Part shown: positions 55,570-63,905 of the stretch, in pieces
How positions within the stretch are numbered: position 1 is the stretch's first letter
Layout of the letters: each line of letters begins with the position of its first letter
Source of the DNA: Candidatus Enterococcus murrayae
Lineage (GTDB): Bacteria > Bacillota > Bacilli > Lactobacillales > Enterococcaceae
Assembly: GCF_017315985.1 (NCBI RefSeq)
Contig: NZ_JAFLVR010000002.1
Coordinates: 23,627 to 87,626 of the forward strand
DNA: 64,000 bases
Direction: 5' to 3'
Program-made: the position numbers and the translations under genes
Notes under the pieces: model-generated
The model's input: only the letters and a program-made list of their open reading frames with translations
Databases searched by the model: none
What the model was told of the DNA's origin: nothing

Positions 55570-56310
55570 TTGTTTGTTCCTATTGGGATATGCCTTGTAC
55601 TTTTAGTCATAATGTTTATCTTTATTTTCCATCAATTGGTGAAGCAACAGAAGTTAAATCAAATTAAAAATAATAAAAATTCTCCATCAGAATTACTTGA
55701 AAAACTAAGCTTTTATGAAAAAATTGAAGATCAAAAACAAAGGAAATACAATCAGTATAATTTTCTAACCATGATAATCAGTTTATTCATAGTTTTGTCG
55801 ATTATAATACTCCTTTCAAATAAAATCATATACACAAAAAATCAAGTTCAACAATTACAGGAAGAAATTCACACATTAAAAGTAGAACAAAAGCAGCTTA
55901 TTTCCAAAATGCCGGTTAAGCAGTATCCAGAAGAAGGACTTGAATTAAACAAATTGGAATGGGCAAAAATTTTTGACCAAGAGGGGTCAAGTAAAACGCA
56001 AATGAAACTTGAGACAGAAGTAGCTGCTAAGATGGGCCCATATTTTGGTATATCAAGAGTATTGACTAATGTAGAAAAGTCACCTAAATCATTGTCAATC
56101 TCTTTGATAGGAAATACTCAGGAGGAAGAAAACAAGAAATTGATTGAAAGGAATATTGAGTGCTTTGTGCAAGAAGTAGAAATGATTCCTCAATTAATGA
56201 AAATTCATATAAAAGTAATGAATACAGAAGGTAAGAAAAATAAAATTCTAATTAATAAAACATACTCACGGCAAAAGTCAGACGATGCATTTACTATCCA
56301 AAAAAAATAG
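55570..56310 (+). CDS. Two-TM coiled-coil envelope protein, family A copy 1
   Basis: A 246-residue protein I do not recognise. A span at residues 4-24 is followed by a Lys-rich loop (25-65), a second span (66-87), a short coiled coil (90-112) and an extracytoplasmic domain that opens with MPVKQYPEEGLEL and reads FDQEGSS...PYFGISRVL...SLSISLIGN. It is a paralogue of the proteins at 56935 and 58903, with the same topology and the shared YPxxGxxL motif. The positively charged loop suggests both ends lie outside. The start is TTG 55570 behind AGAGGTGG. Confidence 0.75.
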   Translation: MFVPIGICLVLLVIMFIFIFHQLVKQQKLNQIKNNKNSPSELLEKLSFYEKIEDQKQRKYNQYNFLTMIISLFIVLSIIILLSNKIIYTKNQVQQLQEEIHTLKVEQKQLISKMPVKQYPEEGLELNKLEWAKIFDQEGSSKTQMKLETEVAAKMGPYFGISRVLTNVEKSPKSLSISLIGNTQEEENKKLIERNIECFVQEVEMIPQLMKIHIKVMNTEGKKNKILINKTYSRQKSDDAFTIQKK

Positions 56311-56351
56311 AAATAGTAGAGGCAAAATATTGGAAAGGAATACCGTAATTT

Positions 56352-56900
56352 ATGCCAAATGTCCGATCACGTCAAGCAAAAAAAGCAGAGAATCCTTATA
56401 AACGTTCAGTAACTAAGAGTCTTGTTCTAACTATATTGACCCTTTTCTTGTTAGTTGTCATGTTTATCTCGGGACAGTTTGTAAGAAAAACATACAGCCT
56501 TCATCCTATTTCTGGCACTTCGATGGCGCCAACGCTGACAGAAAAAAACATGGTACTAGTAAAAAAGAAAGCGAAAATCATGCGTTATGATGTGATCGCC
56601 TTTTCAGTTGATGGTGAAAAAGAAAAATTTGTTAAACGAGTGATTGGAATTCCAGGAGATAAACTGTTTATTCGAAATGATCGAATTGTTTTGAGTATTG
56701 ATGACTTTGAGGCAACTTATACTTTTCAATTGTCACCTTCAATTTCAGAAGAGTTTAAAGACTTAACAACTGTTCCTAATGATATGTACTTTGCTATTGG
56801 AGATCATGTCGATGTTTCTAAGGATAGCCGAGCATTTGGTTTTGTTTCTAAGGAATCAATTGAAGGGACAGTTCAGTTTGATTTTCCAACATTAAAATAA
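56352..56900 (+). CDS. Type I signal peptidase 2
   Basis: A 182-residue signal peptidase I with a basic cytoplasmic N-terminus, one span (about 22-44), Ser in SGTSMAPTL, Lys in KFVKRVIGIPGD and the box IGDHVDVSKDSRAFGFVS. It is a paralogue of the enzyme at 55023, with the same spacing of motifs. Two dedicated signal peptidases in one operon suggest processing of pilins and the other exported proteins encoded here. Confidence 0.92.
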   Translation: MPNVRSRQAKKAENPYKRSVTKSLVLTILTLFLLVVMFISGQFVRKTYSLHPISGTSMAPTLTEKNMVLVKKKAKIMRYDVIAFSVDGEKEKFVKRVIGIPGDKLFIRNDRIVLSIDDFEATYTFQLSPSISEEFKDLTTVPNDMYFAIGDHVDVSKDSRAFGFVSKESIEGTVQFDFPTLK

Positions 56901-56934
56901 AAAAGGCTAGAAATAAAGTGAAAAGAGGAGAAAA

Positions 56935-57678
56935 GTGGTGATTGTAAATTGGGTTAGCGTAGGAGTGCTCATTGCAGTGTTCATAATAGCTTGTCGACGG
57001 ATAGCCATCAAATGGCAAATAGAAAGATTGAGGCTACCTCGAAACTTACCGTTATCTTTTCAAAGAAAGCTTGATTATGTGAAGCAAATTGAACAAAGCA
57101 AACACGTGTCAGCGCTATTATTTTTGACTCTATTTTTAGGAGTGGCATTATCTCTTAGCACGTTTAGTTCATTTCAATTGAACAAGCAATTGTATACCTT
57201 GGAAGAAAAAAACAATGCACTTGGAGATAGGCTATACAAAGTAGAGAAAGAACAAAAACAGATGAACACTAAATTACCTATTAAGGCATATCCGCAAAAG
57301 GGGATTGGATTAAAAGACTATTCTTGGGAACAAATATTTGCTGATGAAAACCGAGAGAAACAATATGAAATTGAGAATGATATTTCAGAAAAAGTTGCTC
57401 CCTACTTTGGTCTGTCAACGACACTGATTGTTTTAGATATTCCCACTCAAACACTAAATATTGCTTTGGCTGGGAACTCTGGAAGTGAGGAAAATAAAAA
57501 ACAAATAAAAGATAATATAAAAAACTTTGCTAAAGAAGCAAAAGATATTGAAAAGTTAACTCAGATTACTTTTCAGATGAATTTGTTGAACGACAATAAT
57601 AAAAAAAATATGTATAGTTGTACATTCTCACGTGAAAATGCAACTGAGAATTTTGTATTAATCCAAGAGGATGAATGA
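56935..57678 (+). CDS. Two-TM coiled-coil envelope protein, family A copy 2
   Basis: A 247-residue paralogue of the 55570 protein: span 1 (3-20), basic loop (21-60), span 2 (62-82), coiled coil (85-110), then LPIKAYPQKGIGLKDYSWEQIF and the ectodomain with APYFGLSTTLIVLD and LNIALAGNSGSEEN. Copies 1 and 2 share PYFG and the (S/A)L-x-GN blocks. The start is GTG 56935 (AGAGGAG upstream). The coiled-coil gene at 57695 follows closely. The function is unknown. Confidence 0.75.
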   Translation: MVIVNWVSVGVLIAVFIIACRRIAIKWQIERLRLPRNLPLSFQRKLDYVKQIEQSKHVSALLFLTLFLGVALSLSTFSSFQLNKQLYTLEEKNNALGDRLYKVEKEQKQMNTKLPIKAYPQKGIGLKDYSWEQIFADENREKQYEIENDISEKVAPYFGLSTTLIVLDIPTQTLNIALAGNSGSEENKKQIKDNIKNFAKEAKDIEKLTQITFQMNLLNDNNKKNMYSCTFSRENATENFVLIQEDE

Positions 57679-57694
57679 TGAAAGAGGGAGAACA

Positions 57695-58771
57695 ATGAAC
57701 GCACAACAAAAGAAAAATGGCTGGTTTTTTAATAAGAACATTATTGATGAAATTAATTCTGTCCCAGAGGATGTAATGGTGAACACTCCTGTGATGCCAA
57801 CTATTGATACAAAAAATGATGAGGTTGCAGAATTGAAGCAACGATTAGCAGAAAAAGAAGAAGCTTTTGAACAATATAAGAATGACATAAAAGAAGAGAA
57901 GCGACGTCTTATTAGAGAAAATGAAAGTTATAAGCAAACGATTCTAAAAAATGGAGAAGAAAAAACGCAAAATCGGCACCAAATTCAAAATTTAGAAGCT
58001 GAAATCCGTCAAAATCGTAAAGAAATTCAAAGCTTACAGGAAAATCAAAAGTCTGGTGATTTGAAAGAAAAATTAGATAAAGCTGAGAATAGGATAATGG
58101 AACTAAATGCATCATTAGAGCATTATCAAACTGTCGAAAATGAATTGGACAGGTATAAGGAAAAGTATCATGAAATTGAAATGCAACAGAAGTTTGTCGA
58201 CTCACAGCATCAAAATGCTGTTCAGAAAATAGAGAAACAGCTTCTAGAGGCCCAACAAACAATTCAGGAAAAGGAAGAAACGATTCATCAAGTTGAGAGA
58301 GGTTTCAATGAAAGAGAACAATCTATTCAAGAAAAAGAAGCGTTGATTCAACGATTACTCGAGGAGCAGCGAGATTCTTCTATTGAGGGTGAAGTAGTAT
58401 CTGATCTGCAGCGTCAAATTATGGTTATTCAAAAAGAAAATGACAAACTAAAGCAGGAAGCACAATATTCTCAACATGAGATTGGAGAAGTCTTGGTAGC
58501 CGCACGCAAGCAAGCGAATCGAATGGTAGAGAAAGCCAAATTGGATGCTCAACGAATTATCAAGCATTCTGAAGAGGAAATTCAAACGATTCAAGAACGA
58601 GCAAAAGAAATTTCATTTGAAGTCGACGAATCTCGACAGGCAATAATGGTCATTTATGACGAGCTAAAGACGCGTGTTGATCAGTTAGCTAAGAATGAAG
58701 TTGTTTTAGCAGAAGAAGCATCCAAATTTGATTATTTTGATTATTCTAAGTTATCTGCATCCTCTAAATAA
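57695..58771 (+). CDS. Cytoplasmic coiled-coil protein, family B copy 1 (DivIVA-like C-terminus)
   Basis: About 358 residues. It opens with NGWFFNKNIIDEI, shared with the protein at 59613. A long coiled coil (about 45-270) follows, then a conserved C-terminal module IGEVLVAARKQANRMVEKA...AQRIIKHSEEEIQ...YDELKTRVDQLAKNEV, resembling the C-terminal coil of DivIVA-type scaffolds. There is no signal peptide or span, so it is cytoplasmic. I use ATG 57695, with GAGGGAG upstream; it lies 16 bases after the family A copy 2 stop. Confidence 0.8.
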   Translation: MNAQQKKNGWFFNKNIIDEINSVPEDVMVNTPVMPTIDTKNDEVAELKQRLAEKEEAFEQYKNDIKEEKRRLIRENESYKQTILKNGEEKTQNRHQIQNLEAEIRQNRKEIQSLQENQKSGDLKEKLDKAENRIMELNASLEHYQTVENELDRYKEKYHEIEMQQKFVDSQHQNAVQKIEKQLLEAQQTIQEKEETIHQVERGFNEREQSIQEKEALIQRLLEEQRDSSIEGEVVSDLQRQIMVIQKENDKLKQEAQYSQHEIGEVLVAARKQANRMVEKAKLDAQRIIKHSEEEIQTIQERAKEISFEVDESRQAIMVIYDELKTRVDQLAKNEVVLAEEASKFDYFDYSKLSASSK

Positions 58772-58779
58772 GTATCTTG

Positions 58780-58861
58780 ATGAGAAAAGCGAGAACAAAG
58801 AACTTCAGAATAAAAGATTCTTTGTTCTCTAGAGCTGTACATAACATATAAGTTTTCTCAT
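58780..58861 (+). ncRNA. Nested hairpin between family B copy 1 and family A copy 3
   Basis: The inner arms GAGAACAAAGAA (58791-58802) / TTCTTTGTTCTC (58818-58829) are perfect. Outer arms ATGAGAAAA (58780-58788) / TTTTCTCAT (58853-58861) are also perfect. No T-run follows the inner stem, so it is not a plain terminator; it may be an mRNA processing or stability element that splits the long operon. Confidence 0.5.
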
Positions 58862-58902
58862 TAGAGTAATTATTGTAAATCATGTAGGAGGGGGCAAGGA
58901 GA

Positions 58903-59613
58903 GTGATTACATTAGGGTGTTTGTTTATCATGGGAATCATTTCTCTTTTCTTAATGTATCGTATGCTGGTTCATTTTCGATTGAATAGGGTCTCAGTCAA
59001 TAAGAGTTCGCGTTTGTTTAAATTGAAACTGACACAATTCAAACAGAAGGAGTTACGAAAGAGTCTCATTTATTTATTGGTTGGGTTGTCAGCATCAATT
59101 ATAGTATCCATTGTTACAATTTATCGCTTAGAGATAACTATGAAAGATATAACAACTAATAATCGTATGCTTCAATCTGAAGTCCGCTCGATGAAACAGA
59201 AGGGAACTCCAAGCGCGCTACTTGAAGAATATCCAACGTCAGGCATAGGGTTAAAAAAAAATTTAGTCAGTAATAATCAAACGATTGAACATAAAGAAAA
59301 AGTAGAACATTCTATATCCAACCAACTTCACCCATATATTGATAAAGCTAATTTTGTTTTTTCATCAGGTAGCGAGTCCGATACATTTTCTATTCTATTG
59401 ACAGGATCTGTAGAATCTAGAAATGCTAATCTAGTCATTCTTGGTCAAAATATTTCTGCATTTATAAGGGAAATCTCAGAGATCAAAAATATTTCTGAAA
59501 TACAGATTAATATTAATGACCAAAATGGAAATGATTTATATAAAGGAAGCTATATAAGAGATGATGAAGGACAGTTTAGATTTCAATCGGAATTGAGGAA
59601 AGGAAAAGGTTGA
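58903..59613 (+). CDS. Two-TM coiled-coil envelope protein, family A copy 3
   Basis: A 236-residue paralogue, the most divergent of the three: span 1 (1-20), basic loop rich in Lys and Arg (24-52), span 2 (53-72), short coiled coil, then LLEEYPTSGIGLKKNL and an ectodomain ending NDLYKGSYIRDDEGQFRF. The start is GTG 58903 with GGAGG and AGGAGA upstream. Its stop overlaps the family B copy 2 start (TGATG), which ties families A and B together as pairs. Confidence 0.75.
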   Translation: MITLGCLFIMGIISLFLMYRMLVHFRLNRVSVNKSSRLFKLKLTQFKQKELRKSLIYLLVGLSASIIVSIVTIYRLEITMKDITTNNRMLQSEVRSMKQKGTPSALLEEYPTSGIGLKKNLVSNNQTIEHKEKVEHSISNQLHPYIDKANFVFSSGSESDTFSILLTGSVESRNANLVILGQNISAFIREISEIKNISEIQININDQNGNDLYKGSYIRDDEGQFRFQSELRKGKG

Positions 59614-61115
59614 TGGCTAAAAACAATTGGTTTTTCAATAAAAATTTGATTGATGAAATAAAAGAGTTTACTAATGATGAGATAGAGCAGGAACAGTTAG
59701 AACTTGAGGATCAAGTAAAGGAAAATGAACATTTAAAAGAACAACTCAACTTAACAATACAGCGACAAGAAGATTATTTATCTGATAATCGTCGTTTGTC
59801 TAAGGAACTGGAAGAGCTGAAAGAAGCTCATAAGAAGATACTTCAATCAAAAAAAATCCAAGAAACGACTTATAAAGAAAGGATCGAACAGCAGGAACAA
59901 AGAAATACTCAATTAACAGAGGAAATTACAAGCTATGAGGAAAAACAAAAAGAATTTGGACAATTCAAGGATAACTATGAAAAAAACAAAGTAGAACTTC
60001 TTAAAGCAAACGAAATAATAGAAAAACAAGAAAAAGAAATTTCAACCCTCAACGAACGATTTGAACAATTAAATCTAGAAAGAACAGAACCCCAAAAAGC
60101 GTACGAGCAATTAAATGAGTATTGTGAGAAGCAAAAAGCATTGCTTTTGGATTCTGAAAATCAACTAAAGAAGGCGAAAAAACAACACTTTGAGAGTGTT
60201 CAAAGATATACGAGCATTATTCAGCAGGTCAATCGATTAGAAGAAGAACGCGGAGAATTGAGAGGTCAATTGAAGCAACATATCGTCAAAAATAAGCAAT
60301 TGGAGGAGCGACTAGTCAATATGGAGGGTAATATAAAGGAACTTAATAAGGAAAAGCAACATTTAGAAGAACAACTTAGCGAAGAAAAAGAAGAGTTGAA
60401 TGAAGCTTTACATCAAGCTCAAGAGAGAATCACTTTGATGGGAGCAGAGCTTGCTGACAGGAAAGAGAATGCCGATTTAGACGAAAAAAATAAAGAGTTG
60501 AGAATAGACTTAACAAAAAAAGAAGATGAAATCCTTCAATTAAAAAAACAAATAGAAGTCATGCAAGAAGGACAATCGATTACTGATAACGCCGATCTTA
60601 TAAATGAATTGAACGAAAAAGTGGAAGAGTTAGAAAATAATTGTGAGGCGATACATTTTGAGAAAGCGGAACTATCTAGACGTTTAAAAACTACAGAAGA
60701 AGTCATCCAACAAAAAAATCAACAATTAAAGCAGTTTGAAGAGTTACTTGTCAAACAATCAGAGGAAGTATCTTTTTCTCCAGAAGAATTAGCACAAGCA
60801 AAGAAGCAAATCGAGGAACTGACAAAAGAAAATGAACAATTAAAAGTTGAATCTACAAAAATTCAATTAGAGATTGGCGAAGTATTGTTTTCTGCAAAAA
60901 AACAGGCAAATCGTACGATTGAAGAAGCACAATCCGAGGCAAAACATCTAATTGATGAAGCTGAGTTAGAAGTGGAAACAATCGGTAATCGCGCAAGAAA
61001 AATTTTGTTAGAGGTTTCTGAGTCGAAAGATACGGTATTAGATATATATACAGACTTGGAACAAAAAGTTGAACGGCTTGCTAAAGGAGCGCTATTAAAT
61101 AATAAGCAAAATTAA
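59613..61115 (+). CDS. Cytoplasmic coiled-coil protein, family B copy 2 (DivIVA-like C-terminus)
   Basis: A 500-residue protein opening NNWFFNKNLIDEI, then about 360 residues of almost pure coiled coil rich in Glu, Lys and Gln, and the C-terminal module IGEVLFSAKKQANRTIEEA...AKHLIDEAELEVE...YTDLEQKVERLAKGAL, which matches family B copy 1 position by position. It is longer than copy 1 mainly in the coil. It looks like a cytoplasmic scaffold paired with a membrane protein. ATG 59613 overlaps the previous stop by one base. Confidence 0.8.
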   Translation: MAKNNWFFNKNLIDEIKEFTNDEIEQEQLELEDQVKENEHLKEQLNLTIQRQEDYLSDNRRLSKELEELKEAHKKILQSKKIQETTYKERIEQQEQRNTQLTEEITSYEEKQKEFGQFKDNYEKNKVELLKANEIIEKQEKEISTLNERFEQLNLERTEPQKAYEQLNEYCEKQKALLLDSENQLKKAKKQHFESVQRYTSIIQQVNRLEEERGELRGQLKQHIVKNKQLEERLVNMEGNIKELNKEKQHLEEQLSEEKEELNEALHQAQERITLMGAELADRKENADLDEKNKELRIDLTKKEDEILQLKKQIEVMQEGQSITDNADLINELNEKVEELENNCEAIHFEKAELSRRLKTTEEVIQQKNQQLKQFEELLVKQSEEVSFSPEELAQAKKQIEELTKENEQLKVESTKIQLEIGEVLFSAKKQANRTIEEAQSEAKHLIDEAELEVETIGNRARKILLEVSESKDTVLDIYTDLEQKVERLAKGALLNNKQN

Positions 61116-61150
61116 CTACTTTTATGAGAAAAGATTGGATGGGTTTGTAT

Positions 61151-61930
61151 ATGGATAGGGTTTTGATTTTAACAAAGAATATTTTAATCGAACAAGAGCT
61201 TCAACATAAACTACAATTGTTAAATTATGAAGTGTATTGTTCAGTAAGACTTTTTGATGAATTGATACATCAAGAAACTACTTCAATTTTTTTAAATGTT
61301 TTTCAATATGTAATCATTAGTGAAAGTATTTGTGAATCAGAAGTAGCAAGATTATCGTCAGCACTGAATGATTCGTCTTTCAAGATTATTAGAAAAGTTG
61401 AAAAAAAAGTCACTGAAGTTGATCAGCATTTTTTAGAAACAGGTCTATTAAATGCCATTATTTCAACCAAGGATTCTCTTGATGAATTGAGAGAATGTTT
61501 ATCAGTATTGAATTCTCTAACTGAGAAAAATGTTGAGCGTCTCAGTGAAAAAAAACTCTCTCAATTTTCTAGAAGTGCCTCATTACTTAAAGCACCTTCA
61601 TTACAAATATCAGAAAATAACATTGATGATACGGCAGCTTATCATGATGTTATGTTGCATTTATCTCATACAGAATCTAGACTCGTATCGATTCTAGTAA
61701 AAGCTGGAAACAAGATAGTATCCAGAGAAGCAATCTGCCAAGAGCTTTGGAAAGAAGGACCAACCAAGTCCCATTTAGCTTCTCTTTCAAGCACGATTAC
61801 ACGCGTAAAAATAAAGTTCAAAAAAACACCATTAAAGGGAACTGCAATCCATACCATTTGGGGTAAAGGGTATCGTGTTGATCAGGAATTGTTAAGAATA
61901 GTTGAATCAGGTGATATCCTAATCAATTAA
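61151..61930 (+). CDS. Winged-helix regulator with a degenerate receiver domain
   Basis: About 260 residues. The N-terminal third has the fold pattern of a receiver domain (DRVLILTKNILIEQELQHKL, YVIISESI) but lacks the acidic pocket and the phosphorylated Asp, so it is a pseudo-receiver. The C-terminal OmpR/PhoB-type winged helix (about 165-250) is clear: LSHTESRLVSILVKAGNKIVSREAICQELW...TRVKIKFKK...IHTIWGKGYRV. There is no partner kinase nearby. Similar orphan regulators occur beside surface-protein clusters in enterococci. ATG 61151 is chosen; ATG 61124 has no RBS. Confidence 0.85.
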   Translation: MDRVLILTKNILIEQELQHKLQLLNYEVYCSVRLFDELIHQETTSIFLNVFQYVIISESICESEVARLSSALNDSSFKIIRKVEKKVTEVDQHFLETGLLNAIISTKDSLDELRECLSVLNSLTEKNVERLSEKKLSQFSRSASLLKAPSLQISENNIDDTAAYHDVMLHLSHTESRLVSILVKAGNKIVSREAICQELWKEGPTKSHLASLSSTITRVKIKFKKTPLKGTAIHTIWGKGYRVDQELLRIVESGDILIN

Positions 61931-62004
61931 AAATTTGGTTGCTGAAGTATTCGCCATAATAAATTCTATAAAGAAAGGAGAATTATCTAATAAGAACAGA
62001 GTTT

Positions 62005-62544
62005 GTGGTGTATCAAAGTAGGGTAAAGCCAGTTGGATTATTATTCCTAATTCTTTTTTTATTCTTTACGGTGCTCTTGTCATTAGACATGTCACATGAA
62101 CGAAATAGATATCTCTTATCAACATTGTTTTTATTAGGCATTTCCATTTTTTTACTTTCCAAAGTATCAATTGTTGAACTGTTCAAAAGGAAGAAGTTGG
62201 TTCTTCTAAATGATCAAGGCTTTTATTATTATTTGTCTCACTTCGATACTTACCCCATTTTAATCCCATGGACTAAAGTAAAAAAAATCAAGGAAAAACA
62301 AATAAAAGGGCAAGTAGTTGTTTCAGTCTATTTGGTTGATAACAAATTTCTCTTAGCGAAATCCTTCAAAATTCAACAAGAAGTAATTCAAATGAATAGA
62401 GCAATGGGATTAGGACAAATAAATATTAGTCTTCAATCAGCTAAGAATTGTACAAGTAAAGAATTAGTAGAAAAAATGAATGAATTTAGAGTGAATAGAC
62501 ATGCAAACCAAAGAATCAATGAAAAAGATTATGAGAATGAATAG
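62005..62544 (+). CDS. Two-TM protein with PH-like cytoplasmic domain
   Basis: A 179-residue protein with two adjacent spans (about 9-28 and 36-53) and a basic beta-rich domain (VLLNDQGFYYYLSHFDTYPILIPWTKVKKIKEK...VVVSVYLVDNKFLL) that resembles bacterial PH/YcxB-like domains. The function is unknown. The start is weakly defined: GTG 62005 or 62008 has no near RBS, while an AAAGGAG at 61974-61980 has no ordinary start codon behind it. Confidence 0.65.
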   Translation: MVYQSRVKPVGLLFLILFLFFTVLLSLDMSHERNRYLLSTLFLLGISIFLLSKVSIVELFKRKKLVLLNDQGFYYYLSHFDTYPILIPWTKVKKIKEKQIKGQVVVSVYLVDNKFLLAKSFKIQQEVIQMNRAMGLGQINISLQSAKNCTSKELVEKMNEFRVNRHANQRINEKDYENE

Positions 62545-62634
62545 CTTATTTGGCCTTTTTGACTAATAACGCAGTAACAGTTTAACAAGTATAAAAAGAG
62601 ACATACAAGTGTATAAGATAATAAAAATTAGGGG

Positions 62635-62716
62635 AAGTAGTTAGAAGTGATAATTTTTTAATAGGAGGGAAGTTCACCATATTCTTTAGACAGCACTCGT
62701 CACTTCTATACTTTTT
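62635..62716 (+). terminator. Leader hairpin with T-run before the last LPXTG gene
   Basis: AAGTA-TAGAAGTGA (62635-62650) pairs with TCACTTCTATACTT (62700-62713) around a 49-base loop and runs into TTTTT. An AGGAGGG box lies in the loop without a gene. It is placed like an attenuator, 27 bases before the start of the next gene. Confidence 0.55.
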
Positions 62717-62742
62717 AAATATATATAAATAAGGAGATACTT

Positions 62743-63876
62743 ATGAAAAATAGATTAAGGGTTTTAGGAATTACATTATTATGCGGACCATTTCTACTAT
62801 CAGCTCCATTGTCATTTGCAAATGCGGAGTCAGTAGAAACAAAATCAAGCACATCAGTAGTAGTACCAGCTGCAGAAACCGAATCAAGCACGTCAATAGC
62901 AGCACCAGTACCAGCAACTGAATCAAGTACAACACCATCATTAGCAGTAAATGAAAACAATACATCTACGTCAGTGCAAGTGGATGAAACAACACCAAGC
63001 GTAACGAATGATGATGCAACTTTACGAGCAGAATTACAAAATTTAGTTAATCAGGGAAATAATGCTATTGCGAATGCGCACCTATACACCGAAGCTTCAA
63101 TTGCTAAGCTACAGACCGCTGTGTCTAATGCTCAAGCGTGTCTAGATTATAATTTGGATTACTCAGTTTATATTAGTTCAATGAACTATGCGCTTAACTC
63201 GTTAGTGTTAATAACAACGGAACCAAGTACAACAGAGCCGAGTACAACGGAACCAAGTACAACAGAGCCAAGTACGACAGAGCCGAGTACAACGGAACCA
63301 AGTACAACAGAACCAAGTACAACGAAACCAATCGTAACCAAAAAACCGTCTATTCAAGTATCCGATAAAACAATGTATGTGGGAGATAAATTAACGGAAA
63401 ATGATATTTTATCCTGGGCAAAATTTGAGAATACAGAAGGGTTGAATTTTGGTTACGAAATTGTTGGAAGTCCTATCAAAGTGACAGTTCTAGGAAATAC
63501 CTTAGTAAGAGCTGGCACTCATAAAATTAGATTCTATATTGAAGGTACTGATTTAAATGGAGAAAAAATCAATGTAGAAAAGATCATTACTCTGACAATT
63601 TTGGAGACAAAACAAAATATCGACAATAATGAAAGTAAAGAAAACCCTTTGGACATAGAAGATTCGAGAGCGGAAATAACAGATCCTGTGGAAACAGTGG
63701 TAGAGAAACCAAAAGCTATTTCCACCGCTACTAAATATGTAGAATCAGTAAGTTCAGAAAAAAGTAAACTTCCTGAAACTGGAGAAAGTAGTTCAAGCTC
63801 TTTGGTAGTGCTAGGAATTGCTTTATTAGGAATCAGTTTATACGTAGGAACAAAAAGTAGGAAAAAATTTATTTAA
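62743..63876 (+). CDS. LPXTG surface protein with TEPST repeats
   Basis: A 377-residue wall-anchored protein. The signal peptide ends near ANA-ES (residue 28). A Ser/Thr/Val-rich stretch follows, then a FIVAR-like helical domain (about 92-155), seven TTEPS repeats (158-192), a bacterial Ig-like domain (about 203-290; KTMYVGDKLTENDIL), a charged linker and the sorting signal LPETG at 343-347 with a span and KSRKKF tail. It is probably displayed beyond the wall on the repeat stalk. AAGGAGA precedes ATG 62743. Transcription may be separate from the upstream operon. Confidence 0.9.
   Translation: MKNRLRVLGITLLCGPFLLSAPLSFANAESVETKSSTSVVVPAAETESSTSIAAPVPATESSTTPSLAVNENNTSTSVQVDETTPSVTNDDATLRAELQNLVNQGNNAIANAHLYTEASIAKLQTAVSNAQACLDYNLDYSVYISSMNYALNSLVLITTEPSTTEPSTTEPSTTEPSTTEPSTTEPSTTEPSTTKPIVTKKPSIQVSDKTMYVGDKLTENDILSWAKFENTEGLNFGYEIVGSPIKVTVLGNTLVRAGTHKIRFYIEGTDLNGEKINVEKIITLTILETKQNIDNNESKENPLDIEDSRAEITDPVETVVEKPKAISTATKYVESVSSEKSKLPETGESSSSSLVVLGIALLGISLYVGTKSRKKFI
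63214..63330 (+). repeat. 15-bp tandem repeat encoding TTEPS
   Basis: Seven tandem copies of a 15-base unit (ACAACGGAACCAAGT and near-identical forms) plus a partial eighth. Copies differ mainly at third positions, so slippage can change stalk length without a frameshift. Confidence 0.92.
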
Positions 63877-63905
63877 CAATATCTATGATAGAAAATGATT
63901 AACTG

